Assembly: GCA_965371445.1 (NCBI GenBank)
Contig: CBDUYN010000008.1
Coordinates: 55,034 to 119,033, forward strand
DNA: 64,000 nucleotides
Direction of reading: 5' to 3'
Origin: DASWIG01 sp965371445
GTDB lineage: Bacteria > Acidobacteriota > Thermoanaerobaculia > Multivoradales > J023
This document shows positions 22,706 through 32,535 of the stretch, piece after piece (within the stretch, counting starts at the first letter, position 1; each line of letters begins with the position of its first letter). Both the position numbers and the translations under genes were made by a program. The notes beneath the pieces were generated by a model. The model had not been told where the DNA came from, ran no database searches, and saw nothing but the letters and a program-made list of their open reading frames with translations.

Positions 22706-25700
22706 ATGTCCCGACGTCCATCGAGAGTCCTGTCGTCCATCGTCCTCCTCACCCTCCTCTCGCTTCTCTTCTCGTCCCCCGTCTTCGCCAAGCGCAAGGC
22801 CCCGAAGGAGGAGCCGGCCGCCGAAGCCGCGCCCCCCGTCGAGCCGAAGCTCTTCCAATCCATGAAGTGGCGCAACATCGGCCCGTTCCGCGGCGGACGG
22901 TCAACCGCCGTCGCCGGTGTCGTCGGAGATCGGCTGACCTATTACTTCGGCTCGACCGGCGGCGGCGTCTGGAAGAGCACCGACGCCGGTACGACATGGA
23001 AGAACGTCTCCGACGGCTTCATGAAGACCGGCTCGGTCGGCGCCGTCGCCGTGGCGCCCTCGGATGCGAACGTCGTCTACGTCGGCATGGGGGAGGCGGA
23101 GATCCGCGGCGTCGCGAGCTCCCACGGCGACGGCGTCTACCGTTCGCGCGACGCCGGCAAGACCTGGACCCACGTCGGCCTCGGGAAGACCCGCCAGATC
23201 TCGACGATCCGCGTCCATCCCTCGGACCCCGACCTCGTCTACGTAGCGGCCCAGGGCAGTCCCTGGACGGCGACGCCGGAGCGCGGCGTCTACCGTTCGC
23301 GCGACGGCGGCGACACCTGGGAGCAGGTGCTCTTCGTCGACGCCTCGAGCGGCGCCTCAGACCTGTCGATGGATCTGAGCAACCCCCGCATCCTCTACGC
23401 CGCCCTCTGGGACCACCAACGCGTACCGTGGAAGGTCCGCTCCGGCGGACCCGGCAGCGGAATCCACAAGTCGACCGACGGCGGCGACACCTGGGAGAAG
23501 CTCGAAGACGGGCTGCCCGAGCTCATGGGCAAGATCGGCGTCGCGGCCTCGCCGGCGCGTCCTGATCGGGTGTGGGCGATCGTCGAGGCGGAAGAAGGCG
23601 GCCTCTACCGCTCCGAGGACGCCGGTAAGTCGTGGAAGCTCGTCAACCCCGATCGGTTGATCCAGACGCGCTCCTGGTACTACATGAAGGTCTTCGCGGA
23701 TCCCAAGGACCCGGAAACGGTCTACGTGTTGAACGCGCCGATGATGCGCTCGGTCGACGGCGGCGTGAGCTTCACCCGGATCCGCGGCCCCCACGGCGAC
23801 CACCACGACCTGTGGATCGATCCCGAGGAACCGCAGCGCATGATCAACGGCAACGACGGCGGCGCCAACGTGTCGTGGAACGGCGGACGCACCTGGTCGA
23901 CCCAGGGCAACCAGCCGACGGCACAGTTCTACCGCGTCACGACCGACGCGCTCTTTCCCTACCGCGTCTACGGCGGGCAGCAGGACAATACGTCCGTCGG
24001 TATTCTGAGCCGCAGCTTCGGCCCCGGCATCGGTCGCGAGCACTGGATGGACGTCGGCGGCTGCGAAAGCGCCTGGGTCGCTTTTGACCCCGACGACCCG
24101 CGCCTCGTCTACGCTACCTGCATCGTCGGCCTGATCAGCGAGCTCGACGTCGAGACCCGGAGCTCCCGCGACATCATGGCCTATCCCTACCTGGGCCTGG
24201 GCATGGACGGCAAGGACGTCAGGTACCGCTTCAACTGGAACGCCCCCGTCGTCACCTCGCCGCATGAGCGGAGCGTGATCTACCACGGCGCGAACGTCCT
24301 GCTGCGCTCGGAGGACCGCGGCCACAGCTGGACGGCGATCAGCCCGGACCTGACGCGAAACGAGCTCGAGAAGCAGGGCCGGGGCGGCGGTCCGATCACC
24401 AACGAGGGGGCCGGCGGCGAGATCTACAACACGATTCTCTATGTCGTCCCTTCGCCGCACGAGGCGGGCACGATCTGGGTCGGGACCGACGACGGCCTCG
24501 TCCAACTGACGCGCGACGAGGGCGAGACCTGGAGCGACGTCACCCCTGAAGGGATCGGCGAGGCGATGATCAACGCCGTCGAGCTCTCGCCCCACGACCC
24601 GGCGACCGCCTGGATCGCGGTGTCGCGCTACAAGATGGGCGACTTCACGCCGCTCGCCTACAAGACCGAGGACTATGGCGCGACCTGGACGCTGCGCACC
24701 GAAGGGATCGGCGAGGAAGCCTGGGTGCGGGTGGTGCGCGAGGACCCGGCGCGTCCGGGCTTGCTCTACGCCGGCACCGAGACCGGCCTCTATGTGTCGT
24801 TCGACGACGGCGAGCGCTGGCAAGAGTTTCAGCTCAACCTGCCGGTGGTGCCGGTCACCGACCTCGTGATCCACGACAACGACCTGGTGGCGTCGACCCA
24901 GGGCCGCGCCTTCTGGATCCTCGACGACCTGACGCCGCTCCGTCAAATGGACGAGGCGGCCGAGGGCGATCTCGTCCTCTTGCGTCCGCGCGACACGATC
25001 CGCCTCGGCGGTGGCGGCCCCAAGCCGCCTCCCGGACGCGGACAGAACCCGCCCAACGGCGTGCAGATCTCCTACGTCCTCTCGGAGGCTACGGTCGAAG
25101 CGTTTGAGCCTTCCGCGCCCAGCGAGGACGACGCGGAGGAGGAGCCTGCCGAGGAGCCGCCGGCCCTGAAGCTCGAGATCCTCGACGCGGAGGGAAACGT
25201 CATGCGGACCTATCCTGATCCCAAGGCCGAGGACGACGGTGGCGATCCTCCTACAGGCGACGATCCGCCGGATCCGTCGAAGGCGTTGCCGGCTGAGGTG
25301 GGAATGAACCGGGTGGCCTGGGACTTCAGCCGCGAGCCGGTCACCCGGATACCGAAGCTCTTCAGCTTCACGGGCTTCTCCGGCCCCTGGGCGCCGCCGG
25401 GCACCTACGAGGTACGTCTGAGCCTTGGCGAGCAGGTGGCGTCGCAGACTTTCGAGCTGCTACCGGACCCGCGCTCGTCGTTCACCGCGGACGACTACGC
25501 GGCGCAGCAGCGTCTGGTGGAGGAGATGTGGCGCACGGCCGACGAGCTCCACGCCACGGTCAAGCGGGTGCGGGCCGTGCGCGCCCAGGTCGAAGCGCAG
25601 ATGAAGCGCGTCGAGGACCACCCGGCCTCGGAGATGATCACCGAGGCTGGGGAGGCGTTGGTCGAGGCGCTCAACGACTGGGAAGAGGCGGTCGTGCAGG

Positions 25701-25954
25701 CGAAGACCGAGAACTTCCAGGACGTGATCAACTACCCGAATCCGCTGGGCGCACAGCTCCTTTTCGTCTACATGAGCGCCGCCGACGCCGATCCGCCGGT
25801 GATGGCCGGTGCCGAGGAGCGCTACGCGGATTTGAAGGCGGAGTGGATGGATCGTCAGGCCGAGATCGAGAGCCTGCTGGCCGAGAACCTGGCCGCCTTC
25901 AATGCGCTTTTCTTGGAGCACGCCGTGCCGGCGGTGCTGGTGCCGGAGGATTGA
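22706..25954 (+). CDS. Secreted sortilin/BNR-repeat (VPS10-like) beta-propeller protein
   Basis: A protein of 1082 residues with a signal peptide (hydrophobic stretch about 10-28, cleavage near VFA-K). From about residue 50 to 750 it carries many BNR/Asp-box motifs of the form S-x-D-x-G-x-T-W (for example STDAGTTW, SRDAGKTW, STDGGDTW), typical of the sortilin/VPS10 glycosyl-hydrolase-like beta-propellers common in Acidobacteria and Gemmatimonadota. An acidic Pro/Glu-rich linker lies near 790-860, followed by an Ig-like segment and a helical C-terminus. The Shine-Dalgarno AAGGAGA at 22693-22699 supports the ATG. The substrate is unknown; these proteins are thought to act outside the cell on peptides or glycans. 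It stands alone, behind the 42-bp array. Confidence 0.9.
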   Translation: MSRRPSRVLSSIVLLTLLSLLFSSPVFAKRKAPKEEPAAEAAPPVEPKLFQSMKWRNIGPFRGGRSTAVAGVVGDRLTYYFGSTGGGVWKSTDAGTTWKNVSDGFMKTGSVGAVAVAPSDANVVYVGMGEAEIRGVASSHGDGVYRSRDAGKTWTHVGLGKTRQISTIRVHPSDPDLVYVAAQGSPWTATPERGVYRSRDGGDTWEQVLFVDASSGASDLSMDLSNPRILYAALWDHQRVPWKVRSGGPGSGIHKSTDGGDTWEKLEDGLPELMGKIGVAASPARPDRVWAIVEAEEGGLYRSEDAGKSWKLVNPDRLIQTRSWYYMKVFADPKDPETVYVLNAPMMRSVDGGVSFTRIRGPHGDHHDLWIDPEEPQRMINGNDGGANVSWNGGRTWSTQGNQPTAQFYRVTTDALFPYRVYGGQQDNTSVGILSRSFGPGIGREHWMDVGGCESAWVAFDPDDPRLVYATCIVGLISELDVETRSSRDIMAYPYLGLGMDGKDVRYRFNWNAPVVTSPHERSVIYHGANVLLRSEDRGHSWTAISPDLTRNELEKQGRGGGPITNEGAGGEIYNTILYVVPSPHEAGTIWVGTDDGLVQLTRDEGETWSDVTPEGIGEAMINAVELSPHDPATAWIAVSRYKMGDFTPLAYKTEDYGATWTLRTEGIGEEAWVRVVREDPARPGLLYAGTETGLYVSFDDGERWQEFQLNLPVVPVTDLVIHDNDLVASTQGRAFWILDDLTPLRQMDEAAEGDLVLLRPRDTIRLGGGGPKPPPGRGQNPPNGVQISYVLSEATVEAFEPSAPSEDDAEEEPAEEPPALKLEILDAEGNVMRTYPDPKAEDDGGDPPTGDDPPDPSKALPAEVGMNRVAWDFSREPVTRIPKLFSFTGFSGPWAPPGTYEVRLSLGEQVASQTFELLPDPRSSFTADDYAAQQRLVEEMWRTADELHATVKRVRAVRAQVEAQMKRVEDHPASEMITEAGEALVEALNDWEEAVVQAKTENFQDVINYPNPLGAQLLFVYMSAADADPPVMAGAEERYADLKAEWMDRQAEIESLLAENLAAFNALFLEHAVPAVLVPED

Positions 25955-25997
25955 GGCGAAGCCTCCTCCTTGAATCGCCTCTCCCCGGGGGGAGAGG
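25946..25997 (+). terminator. Double hairpin at the end of the BNR-repeat gene
   Basis: GAGGC-gaa-GCCTC (25953-25965) overlaps the stop codon. A second perfect hairpin follows at 25978-25997: cctctcccc, a 2-base loop, then ggggagagg. There is no T-run, so intrinsic termination is uncertain. The second stem resembles the one at 63726-63782. Confidence 0.4.
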
Positions 25998-26061
25998 GAG
26001 CCACATCGACCTCGGCCTCGAAGTCGATGCGGCTGATCGCCAGCTCCCCGCAGGTCGACGG

Positions 26062-28857
26062 CTAGCTACCCGGAGCGCAGCCGACTTCACGGCCGACGAG
26101 GCCGCACGAGTCGGTCGCGCTGACCAACAGGTCGACGATCGCCGTGTCGACGACGCCGATGCCGACGGTCGCCCCCTGCGTCACCTGGTACTCGAACGAG
26201 GTCGTGCCGGAGATGCCGAACGATGGCGTGAAGACCACGGTGGGCTGACTCAGGTAGGTATCGCCGATCTGCACCAGGCTACCGTCGAGGTTGGTCAACG
26301 TGCCGTTGGCAGGTGCAGGCAGGCTGATGATCTCCCACACGATGTCCACGCACGGGCCCGTGTCGACCCGGATGTAACCCGCCGTGCCGAAGGCGAAGGA
26401 GTTGGGCGGTATCGTGGTGAGCCGGATCGAGAACGTGCCGGCGCTGATATCGAACTCGCCGTGGCTGTAAGACAGGTCTCCGAATGCCACGTCCGGATCG
26501 CCGGTAGTGCCTACGGTGCTCTGGTCGACCTCGGAAGTGAAATCGGTCCAGTCCACGTTGCCGCCGTCCAGGTTCTCGACTCTCCAGTGATCGCCCTTGG
26601 CGAGGGTGTCGGTGACCCTCAGGCAGGAGTCCTCTGTGTTGGTGAAGTCAAACGGACCTTCAATCACCGGGGACTCGTTCACCAGATCGACGAGATCGTT
26701 GCAGAGGGGGCTCGTCGCGATATCGCACCAGCTGAACTGGTCCCAGCCCCCGTCCACCGTGATCAACTTCAGGGAGAGCGGAGCAGGAGCGCGACTGCCG
26801 GATGCGGAAGCGTCCATCAGGGCTTCGAGTCGGTCGAGTTGATAGGTCGTCATCGGCGGCCCGTTGTCGCCATAGGTCACCTTCGTGACCGGGCTTGTCA
26901 AGGGCGGCGGCGGCGCGCCGCTCGTGCCACCGGCGTTGGCCCTCAGCGTGATCTCGACCGAGGTGTTGAGGTCGGTTTCCACGGCCTGATCCGGGGCCAG
27001 CTCCGGCGCGTTGCCGATGTCGATGTTGGCCACTGCAGTGTCACAGGAAGGCGAGCCGCACGGCGACCCCGTGGTCAAGGAATCGCGCGCCGAGTAGGAA
27101 AAGCTGGTCGTCTGCGCGGTCGCGGGGGCCGCGTAGACGACCACCGGACTCGGCAGGTCGTAGGGCAGGTCGATAGCTGCTATTTCGTTGCTGTCCGAGT
27201 CGGCCAACGTCCCAGCCGGCAGCGTCTCGATGCGGAAGGTCAGGGATGCGACCGCAGCTGGCGCTTCGGCGCTCAGGGTGATCGTCCTGACCTCGTCGAC
27301 GATCACGTCTACTTCGAGGTCGTTGGCCGCCACAGCGACCACGCCAAACAGCAGGCAGGTCTCGGCCGGGAAGAGCGGGCAGTCGGAATCGAGAAAGCAC
27401 TCCGCCGTGGTCGAGACCGAGCAGATGCCAGGATCGAGCACAGCCTCGTCGGTGCCGCCGTTGACGCTGACGATCGCCGTGCCCAGATCGCCGCAGTCGT
27501 CGGTCACGCCGAAGGTGAAGAAGTCCTCGGGGCAGGTGACCTCACCCGATTCCGGATCGGTCACGCAGCCGTTGTTCAGGTTGGGCGTGTAGGTCACCGT
27601 CGCCTGGGTGATCGGCGGCTGGACCGTGTCGCAGGTCTCGCCCTCGGCGAAGCCCGGGCAGTCCGAGTCGAGCAAGCACGACTCTCCTGACTGCGAGCAC
27701 TGGTCGATCGCCGCGGGAATGATGGGCGTGATCGTCGCGCTGAGCGTCCCCTCCGTCGGGTCGACCTCGATCGAGAAGCTGAGATCCCCGCCCTCCGGAT
27801 CGCTGCCCTCGAGGGTGATCACCAGATCGCTGGCGCCGTCGCTCAGCACCTCCTGGGCGAAGGCCGTCGGGCCCTGGTTGACGAAGGCGCTGTCGAGGCT
27901 GAGTTGCACGTCCCGCTCGATGTGCACATCCCGGGCGAGGAACGCTCCGGTTGCGTCCGTGGCGCGTTTGAGCCGCAGGGTGCCGTTGGGGACGTAGAAG
28001 TTGACGTCGACGTCGCTGAAGTTGCCGACCTTCGCCGCGAAGGGAAATGTCTCGGGGTCGCTGTCGTCGTTCTCGCCGGCGACGTAGAGAATGATCTCCG
28101 AAGCCGACACGCCCGAGCCGGAAGCAGGCCCGACGACCGAGTTGTTCGCGGTCAGGAACGTGGTATCGATTCTCACGTCGGACGGGCCGTCGAAAAGGAT
28201 CTGGCTCTCGCCTCCGCCATCGATCGAGCGTACGTTGTAGAGGCCGCCGCTGAAGAGGGCCGTGGCGCCAACGCCGACCCGGATGTCACCGTAGTCGCCT
28301 GCCGGCAGCTCGGCGAACCCGAAGTCGGGGATGTCTACGTCCTCGCCGGTGCCCGGCGGGGGAGGCTCGCAGGTCTCTCCCGTGGGGCAGTCGGCGTCCA
28401 CCGTGCACACCTGGGCTGTGGTCACCGAGCAGCGGCTGTCCTCGGCTTCGTCCCGTAGTAGCGCCTGCTGGAAGGGCGGAGCGTTGGCGTACGGAGGGCT
28501 CGAGCCAGGAAACTCGTTGCCGATGATGGTGCCGTCGTTGTCGAGCTCGTCGAAGAAGACGTCGCCCGTAACCACGGCCCGCCTCTTGATCAGGATTCTA
28601 TGGGCTTTCAGGTCGCCCTGCATGGTCGTCACTCTCTGGCCGACCTCCAGCTCGACCGAACCGATAGTCGGCCCGGTGGCCACGGCGTTGACGACGATGT
28701 CCCCACTCAGAACGTCCGAGCTGGTGTTCAGATCGATGCTGTTGGTGGCGAAGATCACCACGTTGGAGATCGTGTCCTCGGCCCCTGCCCCGGGAACCAG
28801 TCCCGCAAGCGCCAAACCCACGACCAGAGAAAATGCCAAGACCTTCTTTCGCTTCAT
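26062..28857 (-). CDS. Large secreted protein with C-x-x-D-x-D-C-P motifs and Ig-like segments
   Basis: A protein of 931 residues from the ATG at 28857, which is preceded by a GGAGG box and followed by a signal peptide (MKRKKVLAFSLVVGLALAG, cleavage near GAGA-E). The N-terminal about 300 residues look like a beta-rich adhesive or polymer-forming stretch. Three short motifs with the pattern C-x(6,7)-C-x2-D-x-D-C-P-x(2,6)-E-T-C occur near nt 28400, 27670 and 27390; they could form small disulphide or Ca-binding knots. Between and after them are cadherin/Ig-like segments (VTYTPNLNNGC, VVFTPSFGISGTTSFEYQ). No catalytic motif is seen. An exported surface or matrix protein is likely; the exact family is not recognised. 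Confidence 0.8.
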   Translation of the reverse strand: MKRKKVLAFSLVVGLALAGLVPGAGAEDTISNVVIFATNSIDLNTSSDVLSGDIVVNAVATGPTIGSVELEVGQRVTTMQGDLKAHRILIKRRAVVTGDVFFDELDNDGTIIGNEFPGSSPPYANAPPFQQALLRDEAEDSRCSVTTAQVCTVDADCPTGETCEPPPPGTGEDVDIPDFGFAELPAGDYGDIRVGVGATALFSGGLYNVRSIDGGGESQILFDGPSDVRIDTTFLTANNSVVGPASGSGVSASEIILYVAGENDDSDPETFPFAAKVGNFSDVDVNFYVPNGTLRLKRATDATGAFLARDVHIERDVQLSLDSAFVNQGPTAFAQEVLSDGASDLVITLEGSDPEGGDLSFSIEVDPTEGTLSATITPIIPAAIDQCSQSGESCLLDSDCPGFAEGETCDTVQPPITQATVTYTPNLNNGCVTDPESGEVTCPEDFFTFGVTDDCGDLGTAIVSVNGGTDEAVLDPGICSVSTTAECFLDSDCPLFPAETCLLFGVVAVAANDLEVDVIVDEVRTITLSAEAPAAVASLTFRIETLPAGTLADSDSNEIAAIDLPYDLPSPVVVYAAPATAQTTSFSYSARDSLTTGSPCGSPSCDTAVANIDIGNAPELAPDQAVETDLNTSVEITLRANAGGTSGAPPPPLTSPVTKVTYGDNGPPMTTYQLDRLEALMDASASGSRAPAPLSLKLITVDGGWDQFSWCDIATSPLCNDLVDLVNESPVIEGPFDFTNTEDSCLRVTDTLAKGDHWRVENLDGGNVDWTDFTSEVDQSTVGTTGDPDVAFGDLSYSHGEFDISAGTFSIRLTTIPPNSFAFGTAGYIRVDTGPCVDIVWEIISLPAPANGTLTNLDGSLVQIGDTYLSQPTVVFTPSFGISGTTSFEYQVTQGATVGIGVVDTAIVDLLVSATDSCGLVGREVGCAPGS

Positions 28858-29005
28858 GCTGTGCCTCCAGGTGTCCTTGAAGAGGATCTGGCCCCGGTCC
28901 CCCGGTCTCAGGCTGTAGCTGCTGAAGCTCAGGAGCAGGCCGGCTGTTCGGAGAATGGACAGAGCTCCGACAGCGACCCCTACCCTGGAATGATTCGCGG
29001 CACTT

Positions 29006-29033
29006 ATTATATGCATCGAAGTGCATAAGTCAA
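29006..29033 (-). promoter_or_regulatory. Near-consensus sigma-70 promoter with a dyad in the spacer
   Basis: On the minus strand TTGACT (29033-29028) and TATAAT (29011-29006) are separated by 16 bp. The spacer contains ATGCA-TTCGA-type symmetry: atgca and tgcat around tcgaag at 29011-29026. A repressor bound there would block the polymerase. It would drive the secreted gene starting at 28857 with a leader of about 140 nt. Confidence 0.65.
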
Positions 29034-29050
29034 GGCTTTTTGCGAGTCGG

Positions 29051-31540
29051 CTACTCGTAACGCAAGGCCGTCAACGGGTCCACCGTCGAGGCCCGGCGCG
29101 CCGGGACGAGGCTCGCGACCATGGCGATCGCCGTCAGGACGAGGGAAACGCCCACAAAGGTCACGAGATCCGTCGAGCTGATGCCGTAGAGGACGCTCTC
29201 GAGAGCCCGCGTCACGAGCGCCGCGGCGCCGAGCCCGAGAGCGAGGCCCATGCCGGTCAGGACGAGGCCGTCCTTGACCACCATGGCGAGGACGTCACGG
29301 CGCCGCGCGCCCATGGCCATCCGGATGCCGATCTCGTGCGTCCGCTGGGAGACGGCGTAGGAGATGACGCCGTAGAGTCCCACTGCCGCCAGGGCGAGGC
29401 CGATCAGGCCGAAGACGCCGAAGAGCGTCGCGCTAAGGCGCGGCAGGAGAAGCGACGCCGAGATCGCCTCCTCGACCGTGGAGAGGTCGGCGACGGCGAT
29501 ATTGGGGTCGAGCTCGCGGGCGTATTGGCGGACCGTCGAGAGCGCCGCTCTGGGATCGCCTTCGGTCTTGACCAGGACCTCCAGCGCCGGCAGGAACCGT
29601 TGCTCCAGCGAACGGTAGATAAAGGGACGCGGTTCCTCGCCGAGGGTGCGGTACTTGCCGTTCGCGACCACTGCGACGATTTCGTAGTCCGTGCCGTCGC
29701 GCTCGTCGACGCGCAGGCGCCGGCCGACGGCGTCCTCGCCCGGCCAGAAGCGCTCGGCGAGCGTCTGGTTCACGACGGCTACCCGGGGCGAGTCCTCCGT
29801 GTCGCTCTGGGTGAAGCCGCGGCCCGAGAGCACCGGGATGCCGAGCGTCTTGAAGTAGCCGGCGCCGACGGTCGCGGTGTCGACCATGGGCCATTCGTCG
29901 GTCGGCAAGGCCTCCTCGCCGGGACGCGCCACACGTTCCATGGAGATGTTGAGCGTCAGGGGCAGGTGGCTCGCCGTGGTGGCGGAGCGCACGCCGGGGG
30001 CCGCCTCGAGGCGGCTCGTCAACCGGCGGTAAAAGTCGCGGCTCTGCGGCTCGGTGTAGCCCTGGCGGTCCGGGGAGAAGCTCGCGCTGACGACCCCCGC
30101 CGGCTCGAAGCCGGGATTGATCCGGTGGGCGTTTTGCATGCTGCGCACCGAGAGGCCCGCGCAGACGAGGAGCAGAAGCGAGAGCGCCACCTCGCCGACC
30201 ACCAGCGCGCTGCGCAGCCGCCGGCCGCCGACGCCGGTCGACGAGCCCCGCGACTCCTCGCGAAGCGCCGAGGTCAGGTTGGTGCGGGTCGCCTCGAAAG
30301 CCGGGGCGAGGCCGAAGAGAACGGCCGTCAGCGTCGCGGCGGTGAAGGTGAAGCCCAGGACCCGCAGGTCGAGCTGGAGGCCGAGGGTCAAGTCGATGGG
30401 GATCGGCAGCGGCATCCTGTCGACGAAGCAGTTCGAGGCGTGGGCGAGGGCGAGGCCCAGGCCGCCTCCCACGAACGCCAGGCTCAGGCTCTCGGCGAGG
30501 AGCTGACGGACGAGGGCCGTCCGGCTCGCGCCCAGGGCCAGGCGCGTCGCGATCTCCTTGCGGCGCTCGACGGCGCGGGCCAGGAACATGTTGGCGACGT
30601 TGGCGCAGGCGATGAGAAGCACCAGCGACACGAGCCCCATGACGACGAACGAGGCGGCGACGACGGGTCCGTCGACTCCTGGGAGGATGCGGACCTGGCT
30701 CGTCGGCACGAGGAGGAAGCTGCGTTTCTCGTTGGTCTCCGGGTAGATCTGCTGCAAGCGGGCGGCGAGTGTCGAAAGCTCCGCGCCGGCCGCGTCGAAA
30801 GTCGTGCCGCGACGGAGGCGTCCAATCATCCAATGCCACATCTGCGCCCGGTCGTCGATTTTCTCGAGCCCCGGGGTGGCCTCGCCGGAGTTGGCGATCG
30901 ACTGGGCGCCGATCCAGGCCGTCGTCCTCATGGGGACCCAGAGCTCGGGCGCCAGACCGCGGGAAAGACCGTAGAAGCCCTGCTGGGCGACGCCGACGAC
31001 GGTGAACGGGTGGCCGTTCAAGCGGATCGTCGAGCCGATGACGTCCGGAGTGCCCCCGAAGCGCCGCTCGTAGGTTCGGTGGCTCAGGACGGCGACGGCC
31101 TGAGGATCGCCCGTCCGGTCGTCGTCCACGTTGAAGAGGCGTCCGACGTGGGGACGCACGCCGAGGAGCGTGAAGAAGTTGCCGGTCGCCATCTCGCCGA
31201 GGATCGTCTGGCTCTCGCCGCCGTGCTCGAAGATCATGCCGGAAAGAGCGTGGGCGGCGAGGTCCTCAAAGCTCGCGGCCTGCTCCTTCAGGTCCAGGTA
31301 GTCGGGAAACGCGACGGGACCATGGGTGAAGCCGCCGCCGAGGGATTCGGTGTAGAGGCTCGCCAGCTCGCCAGGCGTCTCGACCGGCAACGGACGCAGG
31401 GCGACGGCGTCGACGACGCTGAAGACCGCGGAATTGAGCCCGATGCCGAGAGCGAGGGTCACTACGGCGAGGACGGCAAACCCCGGGCTTTTGCGGAGCC
31501 GGCGCAGAGCGAAGCGGACGTCCTGGACGATGGCGTTCAT
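29051..31540 (-). CDS. ADOP-type MacB/FtsX permease (no ATPase)
   Basis: A protein of 829 residues. The start at 31540 (MNAIVQDVRFALRRLRKSPG) follows GGGGGAG. It has an N-terminal membrane segment, a MacB periplasmic core domain (about 50-250), a block of three FtsX membrane segments (about 280-410), a second periplasmic domain, and a final FtsX block (about 690-820, with YGVISYAVSQRTHEIGIRMA). The duplicated layout and the conserved start fit the acidobacterial duplicated orphan permease family. These belong to MacAB-like efflux or lipoprotein-type ABC transporters, but no ATP-binding gene is adjacent, which is usual for ADOPs. The substrate is unknown. Confidence 0.9.
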   Translation of the reverse strand: MNAIVQDVRFALRRLRKSPGFAVLAVVTLALGIGLNSAVFSVVDAVALRPLPVETPGELASLYTESLGGGFTHGPVAFPDYLDLKEQAASFEDLAAHALSGMIFEHGGESQTILGEMATGNFFTLLGVRPHVGRLFNVDDDRTGDPQAVAVLSHRTYERRFGGTPDVIGSTIRLNGHPFTVVGVAQQGFYGLSRGLAPELWVPMRTTAWIGAQSIANSGEATPGLEKIDDRAQMWHWMIGRLRRGTTFDAAGAELSTLAARLQQIYPETNEKRSFLLVPTSQVRILPGVDGPVVAASFVVMGLVSLVLLIACANVANMFLARAVERRKEIATRLALGASRTALVRQLLAESLSLAFVGGGLGLALAHASNCFVDRMPLPIPIDLTLGLQLDLRVLGFTFTAATLTAVLFGLAPAFEATRTNLTSALREESRGSSTGVGGRRLRSALVVGEVALSLLLLVCAGLSVRSMQNAHRINPGFEPAGVVSASFSPDRQGYTEPQSRDFYRRLTSRLEAAPGVRSATTASHLPLTLNISMERVARPGEEALPTDEWPMVDTATVGAGYFKTLGIPVLSGRGFTQSDTEDSPRVAVVNQTLAERFWPGEDAVGRRLRVDERDGTDYEIVAVVANGKYRTLGEEPRPFIYRSLEQRFLPALEVLVKTEGDPRAALSTVRQYARELDPNIAVADLSTVEEAISASLLLPRLSATLFGVFGLIGLALAAVGLYGVISYAVSQRTHEIGIRMAMGARRRDVLAMVVKDGLVLTGMGLALGLGAAALVTRALESVLYGISSTDLVTFVGVSLVLTAIAMVASLVPARRASTVDPLTALRYE

Positions 31541-31678
31541 CGGTTTCTCCCCCAAAAGGTGTTTCGTGAGAGCTTCAGTCGGCGATTCAAGCCGCCGTCT
31601 AAAGAGAACGCCGGTCGGGCGGGATTGTTTCAGGCGCGGGCCGCCGCCCGGCAGGGACGGCCGGCGCGCGGTGACACC

Positions 31679-32506
31679 TCAGTCCTCCCGGACTTCGCCG
31701 GTCATCGGTCCGAGGACGACGGGACGGATCATGCGGACCTGTCGTCCGTTCTTCGTCCTGGTGATCACCTGGAGGTCCTGGACCCTGGCGCCGACCGCCA
31801 CGACCATGCGTCCGCCGAGCTTGAGCTGCTCGAAGAGGGGCTCGGGGATCTTGTGGGGGGCGGCGGTGATCAGGATGGCGTCGAAGGGGCCTTTCTCGGG
31901 CCAGCCGCGGTAGCCGTCGCCGGTGCGCACCTCGACGTTGTCGTAGCCGAGCTGGGCGAGGAGCCGTTCGGCACGCTGGGCGAGGACGGCGTCGATCTCG
32001 ATCGTGTAGACCTCGGCGGCCAGGCGCGAGAGCACCGCAGCGTCGTAGCCCGAGCCGGTGCCCACCTCGAGGACCTTGTCGCCGCTCTCGATCTCCAGGA
32101 GCTCGATCATCTGGGCCGAGACGTTGGCCTGGAGCAGGGTTTGGCCCGGCGCGAAGCGCACCGGCGTGTCCCGATAGGCCTGGTCCCGCGCGCTCTCGGG
32201 TACGAAGAGGTGACGCGGTACCTCCCCCATGGCGTCGAGCAACGGAGCCGTCTCGATGCCGCGCCGGCGGATCTGGACCTCGACCATGTCGTGGCGTAGC
32301 TCTTTGAAAGCGTCCGCGGTGCCGGCCGACGGCGCCGGATTGGCCTGTGCCGAGACCGGCGCCGTGCTGTGGTAGGAGAGGGCGAGAGCCGTCAGGAGGA
32401 AGACGAGCAGGCCCAGGCGTCGCGGCGGTTTCGCCGGTGAGTGCCGCTTCAAGAGGTCAGGTCCGTCATCCTGAGCAGACGTTCTTCGTTTTTGTAGATT
32501 TCTCAT
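31679..32506 (-). CDS. pcm: Protein-L-isoaspartate O-methyltransferase, exported form
   Basis: A protein of 275 residues that methylates L-isoaspartyl residues in damaged proteins using SAM so that they can revert to aspartate. The SAM-binding motif VLEVGTGSGYDAAVLS and the later DGYRGWPEKGPFDAILITA and PEPLFEQLKLGGRMV are characteristic. The preferred start, the ATG at 32506, gives MRNLQKRRTS, followed by a hydrophobic stretch (LGLLVFLLTALALS) and VSAQA. The enzyme is therefore probably exported or membrane-anchored, unlike the usual cytoplasmic Pcm of about 210-220 residues. It is divergent from the UbiB-like gene, with 187 bp between starts. Confidence 0.9.
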   Translation of the reverse strand: MRNLQKRRTSAQDDGPDLLKRHSPAKPPRRLGLLVFLLTALALSYHSTAPVSAQANPAPSAGTADAFKELRHDMVEVQIRRRGIETAPLLDAMGEVPRHLFVPESARDQAYRDTPVRFAPGQTLLQANVSAQMIELLEIESGDKVLEVGTGSGYDAAVLSRLAAEVYTIEIDAVLAQRAERLLAQLGYDNVEVRTGDGYRGWPEKGPFDAILITAAPHKIPEPLFEQLKLGGRMVVAVGARVQDLQVITRTKNGRQVRMIRPVVLGPMTGEVRED

Positions 32507-32535
32507 GATCGCGCCCCTGTGGCTCTTGGTAGGGT

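Noticed and set aside
29051..31540. A full MacB transporter with ATPase
   Set aside because: No Walker motifs or LSGGQ are present; only permease and periplasmic parts are, so it is an orphan permease.
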